A stretch of 64,000 nt of DNA. It comes from Terrimonas sp. GTDB taxonomy: Bacteria; Bacteroidota; Bacteroidia; Chitinophagales; Chitinophagaceae. Position numbers and translations under genes: made by a program. The notes under the pieces are model-generated. The model worked only from the letters and a program-made list of their open reading frames with translations. It was not told the DNA's origin and did not search any database. Position 1 is the first letter of the stretch; each line of letters begins with the position of its first letter. Below are positions 34,880 through 43,295 of the stretch, piece after piece. The DNA is taken from positions 226,597 through 290,596 of the forward strand of contig NZ_QCZJ01000004.1 of assembly GCF_003075435.1 (NCBI RefSeq), written 5' to 3'.

Positions 34880-35284
34880 ATGGCTAAAGCACAGCAAAAC
34901 AGCGCAAAAGCCGCTGCTAAAAAAAGAATCGTAAAAGTTGACTCCTACGGAGATGCTCACGTAACAGCAAGCTTCAATAATATTATTGTAAGCTTAACCA
35001 ACAAAACCGGACAGGTGATCAGTTGGAGCAGCGCCGGTAAAATGGGTTTTAAAGGTTCTAAAAAGAATACACCTTACGCTGCACAAATGGCGGCTTCTGA
35101 TGCAGCCAAAGTTGCGCTGGAAGCTGGTTTAAAGAGAGTGGATGTATATGTGAAAGGACCTGGTGCAGGACGTGAAGGAGCTATCCGCGCTATTGCTAAC
35201 AGCGGTATAGAAGTAAATATGATCAAGGATGTAACCCCATTGCCTCATAATGGTTGCCGTCCTCCCAAGAAAAGAAGAGTATAA
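34880..35284 (+). CDS. rpsK: 30S ribosomal protein S11
   Basis: Platform protein of the small subunit. 134 residues with the family core [44 protein letters not shown] and the C-terminal [18 protein letters not shown]. An Ala/Lys-rich N-terminal stretch of about 15 residues is usual in this phylum. It lies between rpsM and rpsD. Confidence 0.98.
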   Translation: MAKAQQNSAKAAAKKRIVKVDSYGDAHVTASFNNIIVSLTNKTGQVISWSSAGKMGFKGSKKNTPYAAQMAASDAAKVALEAGLKRVDVYVKGPGAGREGAIRAIANSGIEVNMIKDVTPLPHNGCRPPKKRRV

Positions 35285-35421
35285 CGCTATTCCTGATTTA
35301 TTGATTTCTGATTTGGAAATCAATAATCAATAATCAGCAATCATAAATATAACTGGGTGTTCGATTGATTTTAGATTTTTAATGATCGGGCATCTTTAAT
35401 TAAAAAATCAAATTAATAACT

Positions 35422-36027
35422 ATGGCACGTTACACAGGCCCAAAAACAAGAATTTCCCGCATTTTCGGTGAACCTATTCTCGGTAACGGTAAATACCTTA
35501 CCAAAAACAGTAATCCTCCTGGTCAGCATGGACCTTCTAAAAAGCGTAAAGCCCCGGGTGAATACGCACTTCAGTTAAAGGAAAAGCAAAAAGCTAAATA
35601 TACCTACGGTTTATTAGAGCGCCAGTTCCGCAAAACTTTTGAAGAAGCATCACGTCTGGGTGGTGTTACCGGTGAAAACCTTATCAAATTGCTTGAAGCA
35701 AGATTGGATAATACAGTTTTCCGTCTCGGTATTGCTCCTTCACGTCCTGCAGCAAGACAATTGGTTGCGCACAAACACGTAACTGTAAATGGTGAAGTGG
35801 TAAATATTCCTTCTTTCAGACTGAAAGCAGGCGATATTATCGGTCTTAAAGAAAAGAGCGCCGGCAATACTGCAGTTACAAGCCAGGTACGTGGTAAAAA
35901 TCCTAAGTTCAACTGGTTGGATTGGAACGAAACTGAACTTACAGGTACATTTATTACTTATCCTGAAAGGGAAAGTGTTCCTGAAAATATTAAGGAACAA
36001 CTTATCGTAGAGTTGTATTCTAAATAA
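35422..36027 (+). CDS. rpsD: 30S ribosomal protein S4
   Basis: Primary 16S rRNA-binding protein and, in many bacteria, translational regulator of the alpha operon. 201 residues. It starts MARYTGPKTRISRIFGEPI and has the S4 RNA-binding domain (LEARLDNTVFRLGIAPSRPA, AARQLVAHKHVTVNGEVV). No zinc-binding Cys cluster is present in the N-terminal part. Order and spacing in the operon are standard. Confidence 0.98.
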   Translation: MARYTGPKTRISRIFGEPILGNGKYLTKNSNPPGQHGPSKKRKAPGEYALQLKEKQKAKYTYGLLERQFRKTFEEASRLGGVTGENLIKLLEARLDNTVFRLGIAPSRPAARQLVAHKHVTVNGEVVNIPSFRLKAGDIIGLKEKSAGNTAVTSQVRGKNPKFNWLDWNETELTGTFITYPERESVPENIKEQLIVELYSK

Positions 36028-36126
36028 TGATTTTCATCTTCACACAGAGTGAAGTCACAATAGTTGATTCTATTATTAACGCGTACCGCCTTAGGTGGTA
36101 TAAAAACTTAAAACTGAAATTTAAAT

Positions 36127-37128
36127 ATGGCCATTTTAAATTTCCAAAAGCCGGACAAAATCATTCTTCAAAAAGCTACTGAATTTGAAGCATCTTTTGA
36201 ATTCCGTCCGTTAGAGCCGGGTTATGGTGTTACTATTGGTAACGCACTCCGCAGGGTTTTATTGAACTCTCTTGAAGGTTATGCGATTATTGGAATTTTT
36301 ATTGAAGGCGCTGAACATGAGTTCGCTACTCTGAAAGGAGTAACTGAAGATGTTACAGAAATTATATTGAACCTGAAACAGGTTCGTTTCAAAAAAATAT
36401 TGGACACTGATATTAACCAGGAAAAACTCACTATTTCCATAAAAGGAAAAAGTGAATTTACTGCCGCGAATATTGGTGAAGCTACAGGTTCTTTCCAGGT
36501 AATGAATCCGGAATTGCTGATCTGCACCTTAGATCCTTCTGCTAAGCTGAATATAGAGATCACTATCGGAAAAGGACGTGGTTATGTTCCTTCTGAAGAT
36601 AATAAAGTGAAAGACGCACCATTCGGATATATTCCTACTGATGCCATTTTCACTCCTATTAAAAATGTAAAATACGGTATTGAAAACTTCCGTGTTGAAC
36701 AAAGAACGGATTACGAAAAACTGTTGATGGATGTAACTACAGATGGTACTATCCATCCTGAAGAAGCTGTTAAACAGGCTTCACGTATCCTCATTCAGCA
36801 TTTGATGATCATTACTGATGAAAACATAACATTCGACAGTAAAGAAGAGAAGAAAGATGATGTGGTTGATGAGCAGGTACTTCAGTTACGTAAAGTATTG
36901 AAAACGCCGCTTGAAGATCTTGACCTCAGCGTTCGTGCATTTAACTGCTTAAAAGCTGCCAAGATCAACAGTCTGAGCGAACTGGTACAATACGAGCAGG
37001 AAGACCTGATGAAATTCCGCAACTTCGGTCAGAAATCACTGGCTGAAATTGAGCAGGTGTTGGGCGAAAGAAGCCTGCACTTCGGAATGGATCTGCAGAA
37101 GTTGGGATTGGATAAGGATGAGTTTTAG
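36127..37128 (+). CDS. rpoA: DNA-directed RNA polymerase subunit alpha
   Basis: Assembly subunit of RNA polymerase, 333 residues. The N-terminal dimerisation domain has FRPLEPGYGVTIGNALRRVL and the GRGYVPSEDN loop. A Lys/Asp-rich linker (about 235-250) leads to the C-terminal domain with DLDLSVRAFNCLKAAKI and FRNFGQKSLAEIEQVL, which contacts DNA and activators. It is placed between rpsD and rplQ as usual. A 254-bp gap with simple-word repeats follows before rplQ. Confidence 0.98.
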   Translation: MAILNFQKPDKIILQKATEFEASFEFRPLEPGYGVTIGNALRRVLLNSLEGYAIIGIFIEGAEHEFATLKGVTEDVTEIILNLKQVRFKKILDTDINQEKLTISIKGKSEFTAANIGEATGSFQVMNPELLICTLDPSAKLNIEITIGKGRGYVPSEDNKVKDAPFGYIPTDAIFTPIKNVKYGIENFRVEQRTDYEKLLMDVTTDGTIHPEEAVKQASRILIQHLMIITDENITFDSKEEKKDDVVDEQVLQLRKVLKTPLEDLDLSVRAFNCLKAAKINSLSELVQYEQEDLMKFRNFGQKSLAEIEQVLGERSLHFGMDLQKLGLDKDEF

Positions 37129-37136
37129 TGGAAAAG

Positions 37137-37171
37137 GGTGAATGGTGAATAGGTAATAGTGAATAGTGAGC
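37137..37171. repeat. GTGAATGGTGAATAG word repeat in the rpoA-rplQ gap
   Basis: Tandem variants of GGTGAATAG / AGTGAATAG. The rest of the gap holds CAAATTTTCAAATT-type words near 37340-37376. Nothing gene-like is seen. Confidence 0.5.
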
Positions 37172-37382
37172 GTGGAACAAACCTATAACCTGTAATCTGG
37201 CAAACAAAAGGAATTATATTTTTTACATAATCTGCAGCGAAAGCGCAGAGCCGGCTGTAAATCCCTGACAACGGTACAGCAGGTATTATTAACCAATTTG
37301 AAATAAAAAAAAGAAAATGCTGTTGTAACAACACCCAACATTTTCAAATTTTTAAACTTTCAAATTTTCAAATTAAACAGTC

Positions 37383-37919
37383 ATGCGTCACGGAGACAAA
37401 ATCAACAATCTTGGCAGAACAGCGTCGCACAGAAAAGCGCTTTTAAGCAATCTTGCCAATGCTTTATTGGTAAACAAACGTATCGTAACTACACTTGCTA
37501 AAGCTAAAGCTTTAAGAGTGTATGTTGAGCCGCTTATTACCAAAACAAAGAAGAATGAAAGCAAAGAGCAGATCAGCCATAACCATCGTTTGGTGTTCAG
37601 CGCTTTGAACAACAAAGAAGCAGTAAAAGAATTATTTACTGTAATTGCACCTAAGGTTGCAGGTCGCCCGGGTGGTTATACACGCATTATTAAATTAGGA
37701 AAACGTGTGGGGGATAATGCTGAAACAGCTTTAATTGAACTGGTTGACTTTAACGAAGTATACGGTAAAGGCACAGAAAAAGCTGCGGCCGGCACAACCA
37801 GGCGTACACGCCGTGCGGGTGGCGCTAAAAAGAAAGCTGAAGCGAAAGAAGAAACTGCTGCTGACGTAAAACCTGAAGCATCAGCAACAGAAGCTGCTGA
37901 AGAAGCAAAACCAGAATAG
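37383..37919 (+). CDS. rplQ: 50S ribosomal protein L17 with Ala/Lys/Glu-rich tail
   Basis: Large-subunit protein near the exit tunnel. Residues 1-120 are standard L17 ([55 protein letters not shown]). Residues 130-178 are a low-complexity tail rich in Ala, Lys and Glu, which many Bacteroidota L17 proteins carry; E. coli L17 has about 127 residues. It is the last gene of the operon, followed by an intrinsic terminator. Confidence 0.97.
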   Translation: MRHGDKINNLGRTASHRKALLSNLANALLVNKRIVTTLAKAKALRVYVEPLITKTKKNESKEQISHNHRLVFSALNNKEAVKELFTVIAPKVAGRPGGYTRIIKLGKRVGDNAETALIELVDFNEVYGKGTEKAAAGTTRRTRRAGGAKKKAEAKEETAADVKPEASATEAAEEAKPE

Positions 37920-37940
37920 CAGAATATTTTCAGATAATTA

Positions 37941-37972
37941 AAAGGCAGCACTGATTAGTGTTGCCTTTTTTG
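37941..37972 (+). terminator. Intrinsic terminator after rplQ
   Basis: Stem AAGGCAGCACT / AGTGTTGCCTT (one mismatch), loop GATT, followed by TTTTTTG, 22 bp after the rplQ stop. Confidence 0.85.
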
Positions 37973-38003
37973 TTGTTATTATAACCTGTGCACAAATAAC
38001 CAC

Positions 38004-38033
38004 TTGCAAAACCGCTCAAATTGCTTTTCTTTG
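38004..38033 (+). promoter_or_regulatory. Candidate promoter of carA
   Basis: TTGC from 38004, 19 nt, then TTTCTTTG at 38026-38033 (one base off TAnnTTTG), 15 nt before the chosen carA start. It lies just after the rplQ terminator. Confidence 0.5.
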
Positions 38034-38048
38034 CGAAATTTTGTTTAC

Positions 38049-39149
38049 ATGCTTGATACTCAAAAACGTGAAGCTATACTCCTGCTTGAAGATGGAAATG
38101 TATTTCGTGGCGAAGCATTTGGAAAAATTGGTACCACTACCGGTGAAATTTGTTTTAATACCGGCATGACGGGTTACCAGGAAGTATTTACTGACCCCAG
38201 CTATTACGGGCAGGTAATTATAATGAATGCGGTACATATTGGTAACTACGGTGTTAAAGCCGCGGATGTAGAGAGTAATTCGGTGAAGATCAGGGGACTG
38301 ATTGCCCGCAATCTTGAGGAAAAATATAGTCGTTTCCAGGCAGATAATTCCCTGCAGCAATATCTTGAGTCACAAAATATTGTTGCCATCCACCAGGTTG
38401 ATACCCGCGCACTGGTGGCGCATATACGCACTGCAGGAGCAATGAACTGCATTATTTCATCCGAAATAACTGATGTAAATGAATTGAAAAAGCAATTGGA
38501 TAAAGTGCCTTCAATGGATGGGCTTGAGCTGGCTTCAACCGTTTCTACAAAAGAAGTATATGAAGTAGGCAATCCCCATTCTCCCGTAAGAATTGCTGTA
38601 TATGATTTTGGTGTAAAGAAAAATATATTGACAAGCCTTGCTGAAAGAGGAACACATATAAGAGTATATCCTGCAAAAACGCCATTGAAAGAAACAGAAG
38701 ATTTTAACCCGCATGGTTATTTTATTTCCAATGGCCCCGGCGACCCTGCCCCAATGGATTATGCTGTAAAGACAGTAAAGGAAATTCTGCAAAAAGATAA
38801 GCCATTGTTTGGTATCTGTCTTGGTCACCAGTTGCTGGCATTGGCGAATGATATTCCTACTTTTAAAATGCACCACGGTCACCGCGGACTGAATCACCCG
38901 GTAAAAAACCTGGTTACCGGCAGAAGTGAGATCACTACGCAAAATCATGGTTTTGGTGTAGATCCCGAAGCTGTAAGAAAATCTGACAAGGTTGAAATTA
39001 CGCATGTGAACCTGAATGATGAATCCATAGAAGGTATCCGCATAAAAGGTAAGCCTGCATTTTCCGTACAGTATCACCCTGAGTCAACACCGGGCCCGCA
39101 CGACAGCAGGTACCTGTTTGATGAGTTTATAGCAATGATGAAGAATTAG
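38049..39149 (+). CDS. carA: Carbamoyl-phosphate synthase small (glutaminase) subunit
   Basis: Hydrolyses glutamine and channels ammonia to CarB for carbamoyl phosphate, feeding pyrimidine and arginine synthesis. 366 residues from MLDTQKREAILLLEDG; an upstream in-frame ATG at 38004 overlaps the promoter and was rejected. The N-terminal CPSase domain has TGMTGYQEVFTDPSYYGQ. The class I amidotransferase domain has the nucleophile Cys in FGICLGHQLLAL and the His-Glu pair in YHPESTPGPHDS. carB is not in the window. Confidence 0.96.
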   Translation: MLDTQKREAILLLEDGNVFRGEAFGKIGTTTGEICFNTGMTGYQEVFTDPSYYGQVIIMNAVHIGNYGVKAADVESNSVKIRGLIARNLEEKYSRFQADNSLQQYLESQNIVAIHQVDTRALVAHIRTAGAMNCIISSEITDVNELKKQLDKVPSMDGLELASTVSTKEVYEVGNPHSPVRIAVYDFGVKKNILTSLAERGTHIRVYPAKTPLKETEDFNPHGYFISNGPGDPAPMDYAVKTVKEILQKDKPLFGICLGHQLLALANDIPTFKMHHGHRGLNHPVKNLVTGRSEITTQNHGFGVDPEAVRKSDKVEITHVNLNDESIEGIRIKGKPAFSVQYHPESTPGPHDSRYLFDEFIAMMKN

Positions 39150-39221
39150 GGGGAGGGTATAGGGTGTGAGGTGGGAGCAATGATGAATAGACTATAGAGA
39201 AGTTATAGCGGAAATGCCAGG

Positions 39222-39275
39222 TGTTGGCTGAAACCTGATGGCTGATAGCTGAAACCTGGCTGCTGATAGCTTAAC
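39222..39275. repeat. GCTGATAGCTGA word repeat before aroQ
   Basis: Variants GGCTGAAACCTGATGGCTGA and TAGCTGAAACCTGGCTGC followed by TGATAGCTT fill part of the carA-aroQ gap. Same word family as at 4826-4882. Confidence 0.65.
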
Positions 39276-39301
39276 ACTTTTGATTTATCAACTACTGAAA
39301 G

Positions 39302-39721
39302 ATGAAAATAGCCATCATAAACGGACCTAATTTAAACCTGCTTGGCACAAGAGAACCAGGTATATACGGTAGCCAGACTTTTGAGCAATTTTTCTCAGCG
39401 CTGAAAAATAAATATCCCGGCATCAGCTTCAGCTATTTTCAAAGTAATATAGAAGGAGAACTGATCAATGAACTGCAAAGGGTTGGGTTTGACTATGATG
39501 GTATTATTATGAATCCCGGTGGTTACACACACACATCAGTAGCTATTGGCGATGCCATAGCATCTATTAAAACACCGGTAATAGAAGTGCATATTTCCAA
39601 TGTGCATGCAAGAGAAGACTTCAGAAAGATATCTCATGTATCTGCTAAAAGCAGGGGTACTATAGCAGGATTAGGTTTGAAGGGATATGAACTGGCTGTG
39701 GAATTTTTTTATGAGGCGTAG
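39302..39721 (+). CDS. aroQ: 3-dehydroquinate dehydratase, type II
   Basis: Dehydrates 3-dehydroquinate to 3-dehydroshikimate, the third step of the shikimate pathway. 139 residues, full length for this dodecameric flavodoxin-fold enzyme. Signature residues are visible: NGPNLNLLGTREPGIYG (with the catalytic Tyr of IYG), the FQSNIEGELI loop, NPGGYTHTSVAI and the IEVHISNVHAREDFR catalytic His region. Its neighbours carA and plsC are unrelated in pathway. Confidence 0.97.
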   Translation: MKIAIINGPNLNLLGTREPGIYGSQTFEQFFSALKNKYPGISFSYFQSNIEGELINELQRVGFDYDGIIMNPGGYTHTSVAIGDAIASIKTPVIEVHISNVHAREDFRKISHVSAKSRGTIAGLGLKGYELAVEFFYEA

Positions 39722-39815
39722 GGAGAAAGGCGGAAGGTGGAAGGTGTAGGGTAGAAGGTGTAAGGTAGAAGAACGGCACAACTACAAACCACAAACTACA
39801 AACCATAAATCCCCA
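39722..39815. repeat. GAAGGTGTAGGGTAG and ACTACAAACCAC word repeats
   Basis: The gap between convergent aroQ and plsC is low-complexity: purine-rich GGAAGGTG/GTAAGGTAGAAG words, then CTACAAACCACAAACTACAA words like those in the rpmJ-rpsM gap. Confidence 0.5.
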
Positions 39816-39828
39816 ACCCCAAACAACC

Positions 39829-40593
39829 TCACCTTCTTATCCAGCCCGCTTTATACACTACCAGTTTTTCTTCCATCACTGAAAACACTTTATGCTTTAG
39901 TTCAGGGAGATCTTCAATGGTTAATCCTTCAACAGGAATCTCCTCTAAAAATACGGACCTGTTTTTTCCTGGATTAAGCGTTAATATTCCATTGTATGGC
40001 ATCCTGTTATAGGTATCCAGGAATAAAACCGGTTTAATAGGGGTTTGCGTTTCTATAGCAATGCGGAAGGCGCCATCATAAAATGATTTAAGCGGTCTGC
40101 CGGTTTCATTAAATGTTCCTTCCGGGAAGATTAAGATAGATATACCTCTTTGCAGAACGCTGATCAATTTTTTTACACTGTTCGATCTGTCTGATGCATT
40201 ATCCCGGTCTACGGTTACGATAGCATTTTTATAGATATAACCGAATACAGGCACTTTTGTCATTTCCACTTTACCTAATGGTCTTAACGCCTGCCTGAAT
40301 GTTTTCACAATAACAGCAGCGTCAAGATAGGAGATATGGTTGGTCACAAATAGGTATGCCTTCTTTTTGTTGTGCGGTGTTTCGTAATAATTTTTGTGGA
40401 ATATGCCAACAAGGGGAAACCATATATCTGCCCATAGCATACAGAGCCGGTAAATAATTTTTCCGCTCAGTACAGGGTTTAAAAAAGACGCGATAATTAC
40501 AAGAGGGAAAATGACCAGCATTAAAATAATAAAAAGCAGCAGTGCATACAGGTTATACAATAGCAGTAAAAATTTATACAGGAGTCGCTTCAT
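39829..40593 (-). CDS. plsC: 1-acyl-sn-glycerol-3-phosphate acyltransferase (PlsC family)
   Basis: Acylates lysophosphatidic acid to phosphatidic acid at the inner membrane. 254 residues with an N-terminal membrane segment (LLLYNLYALLLFIILMLVIF). The family motifs are in order: NHISYLDA (motif I; the usual H-x4-D), VTVDRDN, then FPEGTFNETG (motif III) and IKPVLFLDT (motif IV). It is the last gene of a minus-strand run, 23 bp after a DUF4258 gene. Other lysolipid substrates are possible. Confidence 0.9.
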   Translation of the reverse strand: MKRLLYKFLLLLYNLYALLLFIILMLVIFPLVIIASFLNPVLSGKIIYRLCMLWADIWFPLVGIFHKNYYETPHNKKKAYLFVTNHISYLDAAVIVKTFRQALRPLGKVEMTKVPVFGYIYKNAIVTVDRDNASDRSNSVKKLISVLQRGISILIFPEGTFNETGRPLKSFYDGAFRIAIETQTPIKPVLFLDTYNRMPYNGILTLNPGKNRSVFLEEIPVEGLTIEDLPELKHKVFSVMEEKLVVYKAGWIRR

Positions 40594-40616
40594 TATATTT
40601 GTATAATGCGTTTATA

Positions 40617-41012
40617 TTATTTACAGTCGCATTGCCATTCTTCATTTACATCAATAACGGTAATTACTACCATGCCGTGCTGCGAAGGTGCGAATATAAT
40701 ACGCACATGTTGATTATCGGCGGTGTAGCCTTCTAAAGCGTATTTGGGATCTGGTTTAGAATTTAACTGGCTTTTTTTATAATTGATTCTTCCGTTAAGC
40801 AGAATTTGTTTTACTTCATCTTCATCAATATGCCTGTAGCCCATGCGGCATCTGGCATGTTTAGTATAGATGATGGGCATGAGATTTCTGTTGAAGCCTT
40901 CATCATGAGTAACATTATTGTGCTGCTTTGTGGGGGGATAATATTGCCATACCAGGAGAACGATCACCAATAGTGCTATACCTGTAAGCAATCGTGAAAC
41001 CTTCCTGTTCAT
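40617..41012 (-). CDS. Membrane-anchored DUF4258 protein
   Basis: A 131-residue protein with an N-terminal transmembrane helix (LLTGIALLVIVLLVWQYY) and a DUF4258 domain: IYTKHARCRMGYRHIDEDEV, then VKQILLNGRINY and a C-terminal VRIIFAPSQHGMVVITVIDV. DUF4258 has a RelE/BrnT-like fold, but membrane anchoring and the lack of a partner antitoxin argue against a toxin. It lies 6 bp after the SirB1-like gene and 23 bp before plsC, so these three may be co-transcribed. Confidence 0.8.
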   Translation of the reverse strand: MNRKVSRLLTGIALLVIVLLVWQYYPPTKQHNNVTHDEGFNRNLMPIIYTKHARCRMGYRHIDEDEVKQILLNGRINYKKSQLNSKPDPKYALEGYTADNQHVRIIFAPSQHGMVVITVIDVNEEWQCDCK

Positions 41013-41018
41013 ATTGTA

Positions 41019-41894
41019 TTATACAGATGTAAGAATACCTGCGAGTGAGCGCAATTCTGTTTGTTTATATTGCACAGACGCTTCTTCAAAGCATTTGGAA
41101 AACTCTTCGCATAAAAATTGTATGATGGCTTTGTTGGACATAGGTTTAAAAAACAAAGGGTTTTCCGGAACCGATATTTTTTTGAAATAATTATCTACAT
41201 CTTTCTGAGTGTATATATGCCCGTTCATCGGGTCTATATAAAAATGAATACCTGTAGTTGTTTCTTTCTGCGGATTAAAATATTCATATGAAGTGTCGAA
41301 ATATGCAAGCAGGTATTGACGTGGTATTTTAATTACCTTAACCGGTATATCAAGCATCTGGCAAAGCACCTGGTAAACAATACCATTAATGATCGAATTG
41401 CCTCTTTTGGTTTCAATAACCTTATTTAGTAAGAACTCTTCCTGGTGCTGGTAAGATATTTCTACACCTTTATATTTATGGTAGGTAAATAGAATACGGT
41501 TTAAAATGTTGATTTGTTCCAGTGCGGTTAAATAGCTGTTTAGCTCAAGCCATATATTGCGCCTGATCTTTTCTATTTCCTGGTAAACGCTGGTATTTAC
41601 AAGATCGGGGTATTGGTATCTCGACACGAGTAATGCACCGGCAATCAGATCCTGTGAGCCCGATTTCGCAAATTCGGAAAAGTCCTGTTGCAAATCCTGG
41701 TAGTGCAGCCTGTGAATGAGCAGCTCAATTTTTTCCTGCACATTTTCGTCAGGAGTATTTTCCCATAAATGCTCAAGATTGGGAATAATTAGTTTCCCAT
41801 AGCTGATGATCCTGTCGCTAACGGTTGCAAACACATCTTTGTCAGGATCATCTATCAGGGTCATTAAAGCCGATATTTCGCGGGTTTCTTCCAT
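41019..41894 (-). CDS. SirB1/transglutaminase-like protein, apparently non-catalytic
   Basis: A 291-residue cytoplasmic protein. The N-terminal third is helical and HEAT-like (ISALMTLIDDPDKDVFATV, LIIPNLEHLWENTPDENVQ). The middle resembles the SirB1/transglutaminase-like core, EVIETKRGNSIINGIVYQVL then LDIPVKVIKIPRQYLLAYFD. In SirB1 relatives the N-terminus of this helix reads G-N-C and the later position is His-Phe; here they read G-N-S and Gln-Tyr, so the presumed catalytic Cys and His are missing. A structural or protein-binding role is more likely than hydrolysis. The gene starts the run leading to plsC. Confidence 0.7.
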   Translation of the reverse strand: MEETREISALMTLIDDPDKDVFATVSDRIISYGKLIIPNLEHLWENTPDENVQEKIELLIHRLHYQDLQQDFSEFAKSGSQDLIAGALLVSRYQYPDLVNTSVYQEIEKIRRNIWLELNSYLTALEQINILNRILFTYHKYKGVEISYQHQEEFLLNKVIETKRGNSIINGIVYQVLCQMLDIPVKVIKIPRQYLLAYFDTSYEYFNPQKETTTGIHFYIDPMNGHIYTQKDVDNYFKKISVPENPLFFKPMSNKAIIQFLCEEFSKCFEEASVQYKQTELRSLAGILTSV

Positions 41895-42069
41895 AAGATG
41901 TAAAGCTGTTAGTTATAAGACGAATGAAATCCGCTTTTATTGTAGCGGCATTACGCAAATAAATATCGCTTTCAGGAAGGAGATTACTGCTTTATTTTTT
42001 TCCACATAGGTGGACAACTGAGGTTTCGGGCGAACAGTACGCTAAAAACTTACATTTTGACGGCAGCTA

Positions 42070-42312
42070 TTATTTCTTTTTCGCTGTTTTCTTTGCTGCT
42101 TTTTTAGGTGCTCCCTTTTTTGAAACTTTCTTTTTTGCAGGTGCCTTCGGAACTTTTGCACCTTCCTCTCTTGCTTCAGAAAGCCCTATGGCTATAGCTT
42201 GTTTGGGATTGGTTACTTTTTTACCGCTTTTACCACTGCGCAATGTACCTTCTTTCATTTCTTCCATTGCTCTTTTTACTTTGCTTTGAGCTTTTTTTGA
42301 ATACTTTGCCAT
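42070..42312 (-). CDS. DUF6496 small basic protein with histone-H1-like tail
   Basis: An 80-residue protein starting MAKYSKKAQSKVKRAMEEMK, then GKSGKKVTNPKQAIAIGLSE, the DUF6496 pattern found in many bacteria. The last 28 residues are almost all Lys, Ala and Pro, resembling the tail of histone H1-like proteins, so nucleic-acid binding is likely. No signal peptide. It lies alone, about 120 bp from the next gene on the same strand. The precise role is unknown. Confidence 0.8.
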   Translation of the reverse strand: MAKYSKKAQSKVKRAMEEMKEGTLRSGKSGKKVTNPKQAIAIGLSEAREEGAKVPKAPAKKKVSKKGAPKKAAKKTAKKK

Positions 42313-42434
42313 AATACATGTTTTAACTGATACATATAAAAAGTTGTGCCATTAAAATACCGGTAGTGATCCGCGTAATAAAATACCGTTGGTTCCGATA
42401 TTGTAGAATGCAATCCTCATATTGACGCAATACT

Positions 42435-43178
42435 TCACTTGCCGGCAGTAATTTGCTTTTTAAGCCAGGCGTTAAGCCAGTTGATATTTTCAATGGCTGC
42501 TGCCGTGGCTGTATTGTTGAAGTAGATGAACACCTCTTTCAGTGCTTTGTGCCCGGTTAATTTATCTGCAATTGCTTTAATGAATTGCTCATCGTATTTT
42601 GAGTAATACAGTCTGGGCACACCATGAAACCTATAGTATGCAATTTTGTTATTAACAATAACATCATCCGGCAATAAAGGGTGGCTGATACCGGAAAATA
42701 TAATATGATGATTGCTTAATACTTTATATACATCGTTCTGCCACCAGCCTGCATCGCGAAATTCAACCACTACATTTTTAATGCCTCGTGGTAATGTTGT
42801 AATGATGATTTGCAGCCGCTCATCTGTATAAGAAAATGAAGGTGGAAACTGGAATAGTATCAGTCCTGATTTTTCCTGTAATCCATTCTGTACAACACTA
42901 TAAAATTCGTCCAGTATAGTTTCGCAATCTTTCAACTGTTTATAATGTGTAACAAGGCGGGGTGCTTTTACACAAAAGCTGAAATTTTCCGGGCTGGCAT
43001 CATGCCACCTTCGCAGGTTTTCTACAGCCGGTATTTTATAAAAGGTTCCATTCAGCTCAATTGAATTATAATGAGCAGCATAGTATGCAAACCAGTTTTT
43101 CTGCGCCAGTCCTTTTGGGTAAAAGATATCCCTCCACTCCCTGTAATAAAATCCTGAACAGCCTGTATGCCACTTCAT
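42435..43178 (-). CDS. DUF72 (YecE-like) family protein
   Basis: A TIM-barrel-like protein of 247 residues starting MKWHTGCSGFYYREWRDIFY. The family features are the N-terminal G-x-S-G-F/W segment, ELNGTFYKIP, FSFCVKAPRLVTH, LILFQFPPSF, VEFRDAGWW and the late YYRFHGVPRLYYS. An upstream in-frame ATG (at 43238) would add 20 residues without family support and was rejected. DUF72 proteins have no settled biochemical role. It precedes no co-directional close gene; pyk upstream ends in its own terminator. Confidence 0.87.
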   Translation of the reverse strand: MKWHTGCSGFYYREWRDIFYPKGLAQKNWFAYYAAHYNSIELNGTFYKIPAVENLRRWHDASPENFSFCVKAPRLVTHYKQLKDCETILDEFYSVVQNGLQEKSGLILFQFPPSFSYTDERLQIIITTLPRGIKNVVVEFRDAGWWQNDVYKVLSNHHIIFSGISHPLLPDDVIVNNKIAYYRFHGVPRLYYSKYDEQFIKAIADKLTGHKALKEVFIYFNNTATAAAIENINWLNAWLKKQITAGK

Positions 43179-43243
43179 AACGGTAATATATACCGTATAA
43201 ACAACAAAAATGCTGCCATGCAAATGCAATGATTGCATGCAAT

Positions 43244-43276
43244 AAAAAAAGGAAACAGCAGCCTGTTCCCTTTTTT
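43244..43276 (-). terminator. Intrinsic terminator of pyk
   Basis: On the minus strand, AAAAAAGG and AACAG pair with CTGTT and CCTTTTTTT around a short GCTG loop (one bulge). The tract of T on the minus strand lies 20 bp after the pyk stop. The sequence is nearly symmetric, so it may also work on the plus strand. Confidence 0.75.
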
Positions 43277-43295
43277 ATATTATGTATTATTTGGT

